Source of the DNA: Malonomonas sp036526255 | Lineage (GTDB): Bacteria > Desulfobacterota > Desulfuromonadia > Desulfuromonadales > Geopsychrobacteraceae | Direction: 5' to 3' | DNA: 64,000 bases | Assembly (NCBI GenBank): GCA_036526255.1 | Contig: DATCYW010000100.1 | Location: 1 to 64,000 of the forward strand | Shown: positions 62,869-64,000 of the stretch, piece by piece | Numbering within the stretch: the first letter of the stretch is position 1 | Layout: each line of letters begins with the position of its first letter | The notes under the pieces: model-generated | What the model was told of the DNA's origin: nothing | The model's database searches: none | Seen by the model: the letters and a program-made list of their open reading frames with translations, nothing else | Position numbers and translations under genes: made by a program

Positions 62869-64000
62869 CTACGAGATTTCGGCATCCAACGTCGTTATCA
62901 GCTCTGCGGCCAGCAGTCCCTCTGCACAACGCACCCCCAAGGTACTGTCCCTGCGTCGATACAGATCGAACCGCGGCGTCCGCTGTCCATCCTCCCCCTT
63001 GACACTCTTACTGGCAACCACCCCGAACTCGGCCAGTTGCGGCTGAGCACAGGAGTTGAAACAGCCGGAAATGGCCAGACTTCGGCCGTGCAGCCGCTCG
63101 GCAAAACGCTGCTCCAGAGTCACGGCCAACTCGCGGGTCGCAGCCAGCCCCATACGACAATCATGATTTCCCGGACAAACCCGCAACTGACAGCCAGGTT
63201 GATCAAAGGGACCGAACCCCTGCTCGCTCAGCGCAGTGATTAGCTGCTGCCGCTGTGGCAGATCGGCCGGCAACAACGCCAGGTTCTGGTCGGCGGTCAC
63301 CAGCAGATAGTCGATCCCGACTGCTTGGGCAACTGCGGCGAGTTTGCCGAGTGCGGCAGCGGATAGCTCGCCGGCAAAGACCGGCACAACCAGCTGAAGC
63401 GTAGCAGCGTCACCCGAGACCGGCAGCAGCGCTTTGGAAAAACCATCACGGCCGGGCGCCGCGACCGGCGTTTTCAACTCAGCGGCCAGCAGGCGACGGA
63501 ACGCGTCTTCCCCCTGGCTGCCGATTAAACTTTTCAAGCGCTTCGGCGGCAGCACGTTGGCGCGATAAACCCGCACGATCGCCTCGGCCAACGGCAACAG
63601 TTCTACCTCGGCAACCCGTTGCCGGTAAAGAATCGCCGCCTGAGGTGCCCGCCCCAGACCGCCACCGACCCAGACATCATAAAACACCTGCCCGTCCTGT
63701 TGATCGACATAAACGAACGCCAGGTCCTGAATCAGATGACGACTGCCGGTGTAATCAGCCTCGACGGCTATCTTGAACTTTTTCGGCAGGCCCTCATAAT
63801 ACGGATTGCCACTGAAATACAGCAGCAGCTTACGCCCCAGAACCTGCGTGAACTGAAATCCGCGCCCGAACCCGGTGCTGGTAGAAATCCCCCGGACCGC
63901 ACCGCCACAGGCACCGCGGGAGAACAGTCCAACCGCCGCCAACCCGCGTTGAACCGCCGGGATCTGCTGATATTCCAGATCGTGAAACTCAACACTTCCA
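62869..64000 (-). CDS. Nitrite/sulfite reductase (siroheme [4Fe-4S]), 3' part, runs off the window
   Basis: The frame stays open past base 64000 (SVEFHDLEYQQIPAVQRGLA upstream of AAVGLFSRGACGGAVRGIST), so the true start is outside. About 377 C-terminal residues are seen. They hold two ferredoxin-like half domains and the siroheme/4Fe-4S cysteines: the C-x5-C set in RVCPGNHDCRMGLA and the C-x3-C set in SGCFNSCAQPQLAEFGVV. This is the single-subunit assimilatory-type family, reducing nitrite or sulfite to ammonia or sulfide; which one cannot be told from this part. Confidence 0.9.
   Translation of the reverse strand, partial: GSVEFHDLEYQQIPAVQRGLAAVGLFSRGACGGAVRGISTSTGFGRGFQFTQVLGRKLLLYFSGNPYYEGLPKKFKIAVEADYTGSRHLIQDLAFVYVDQQDGQVFYDVWVGGGLGRAPQAAILYRQRVAEVELLPLAEAIVRVYRANVLPPKRLKSLIGSQGEDAFRRLLAAELKTPVAAPGRDGFSKALLPVSGDAATLQLVVPVFAGELSAAALGKLAAVAQAVGIDYLLVTADQNLALLPADLPQRQQLITALSEQGFGPFDQPGCQLRVCPGNHDCRMGLAATRELAVTLEQRFAERLHGRSLAISGCFNSCAQPQLAEFGVVASKSVKGEDGQRTPRFDLYRRRDSTLGVRCAEGLLAAELITTLDAEIS

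Overview
The window looks like a piece of chromosome from a Gram-negative bacterium of the Desulfuromonadales/Geobacter group. This is inferred from gene content and order: a Kdo/LPS export block (kdsB-pyrG-kdsA-kdsD-kdsC-lptC-lptA-lptB) runs directly into rpoN-hpf-ptsN-hprK-rapZ and a mannose-type PTS. Other signs are the HEAT/HD-GYP pair, a PreP-type M16 peptidase and a siroheme reductase. Coding density is high and most of the window is ordinary chromosomal backbone.

Region by region. 1-1931: an IS3-family element (12-bp perfect terminal repeats, orfA plus orfB) sits in a DUF2868-like membrane protein gene that also carries an in-frame stop; the sequence on the far side of the element does not continue that gene. 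2051-7279 (minus): an alpha/beta hydrolase-OsmC fusion, then ilvB-ilvN-ilvD for branched-chain amino acids. 7521-7931: a 61-residue unknown ORF and tRNA-Leu(CAA) with its own promoter and terminator. 7976-10169 (minus): pabB-pabC for folate. 10442-19104 (plus): ggt, a glycerophosphodiester phosphodiesterase, a REC-PAS-GGDEF-EAL regulator, ppiB, mntP, and the two-gene agmatine-to-putrescine pathway. 19196-36276 (minus): one long chain of closely spaced genes, transcribed kdsB to metK, covering Kdo synthesis, CTP synthase, LPS transport, sigma-54, ribosome hibernation, nitrogen-PTS, HPr kinase, RapZ, EIIA/B/C/D, HPr, EI and SAM synthetase.

36354-44403 (minus): Na/Pi cotransporter, then phoH-pgpH-ybeY-corC-lnt, a recognised RNA-maturation and envelope cluster. 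44590-49686 (plus): a HEAT-repeat protein and an HD-GYP protein that are translationally coupled and share an N-terminal domain, then ABC-F EttA. 49771-62044 (minus): a COG3014-like lipoprotein with an LpoB-like lipoprotein, a hybrid histidine kinase, a HIT protein, RlmKL, a PreP-type peptidase and a P-type cation ATPase. 62408-64000: cspA with a structured leader, a 41-residue lysine/glutamate-rich small protein, and the 3' part of a siroheme nitrite/sulfite reductase that runs off the window.

I found no CRISPR array, prophage, toxin island or clearly new multi-gene system. The most interesting items are the paired HEAT/HD-GYP genes with a common N-terminal domain, the damaged IS/DUF2868 junction, a roughly 100-bp out-of-frame overlap between pgpH and ybeY, the terminator-like hairpin in the cspA leader, and the P-type ATPase with an altered M4 ion-site motif. 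All functional calls rest on motif reading and gene order; no database search was possible.
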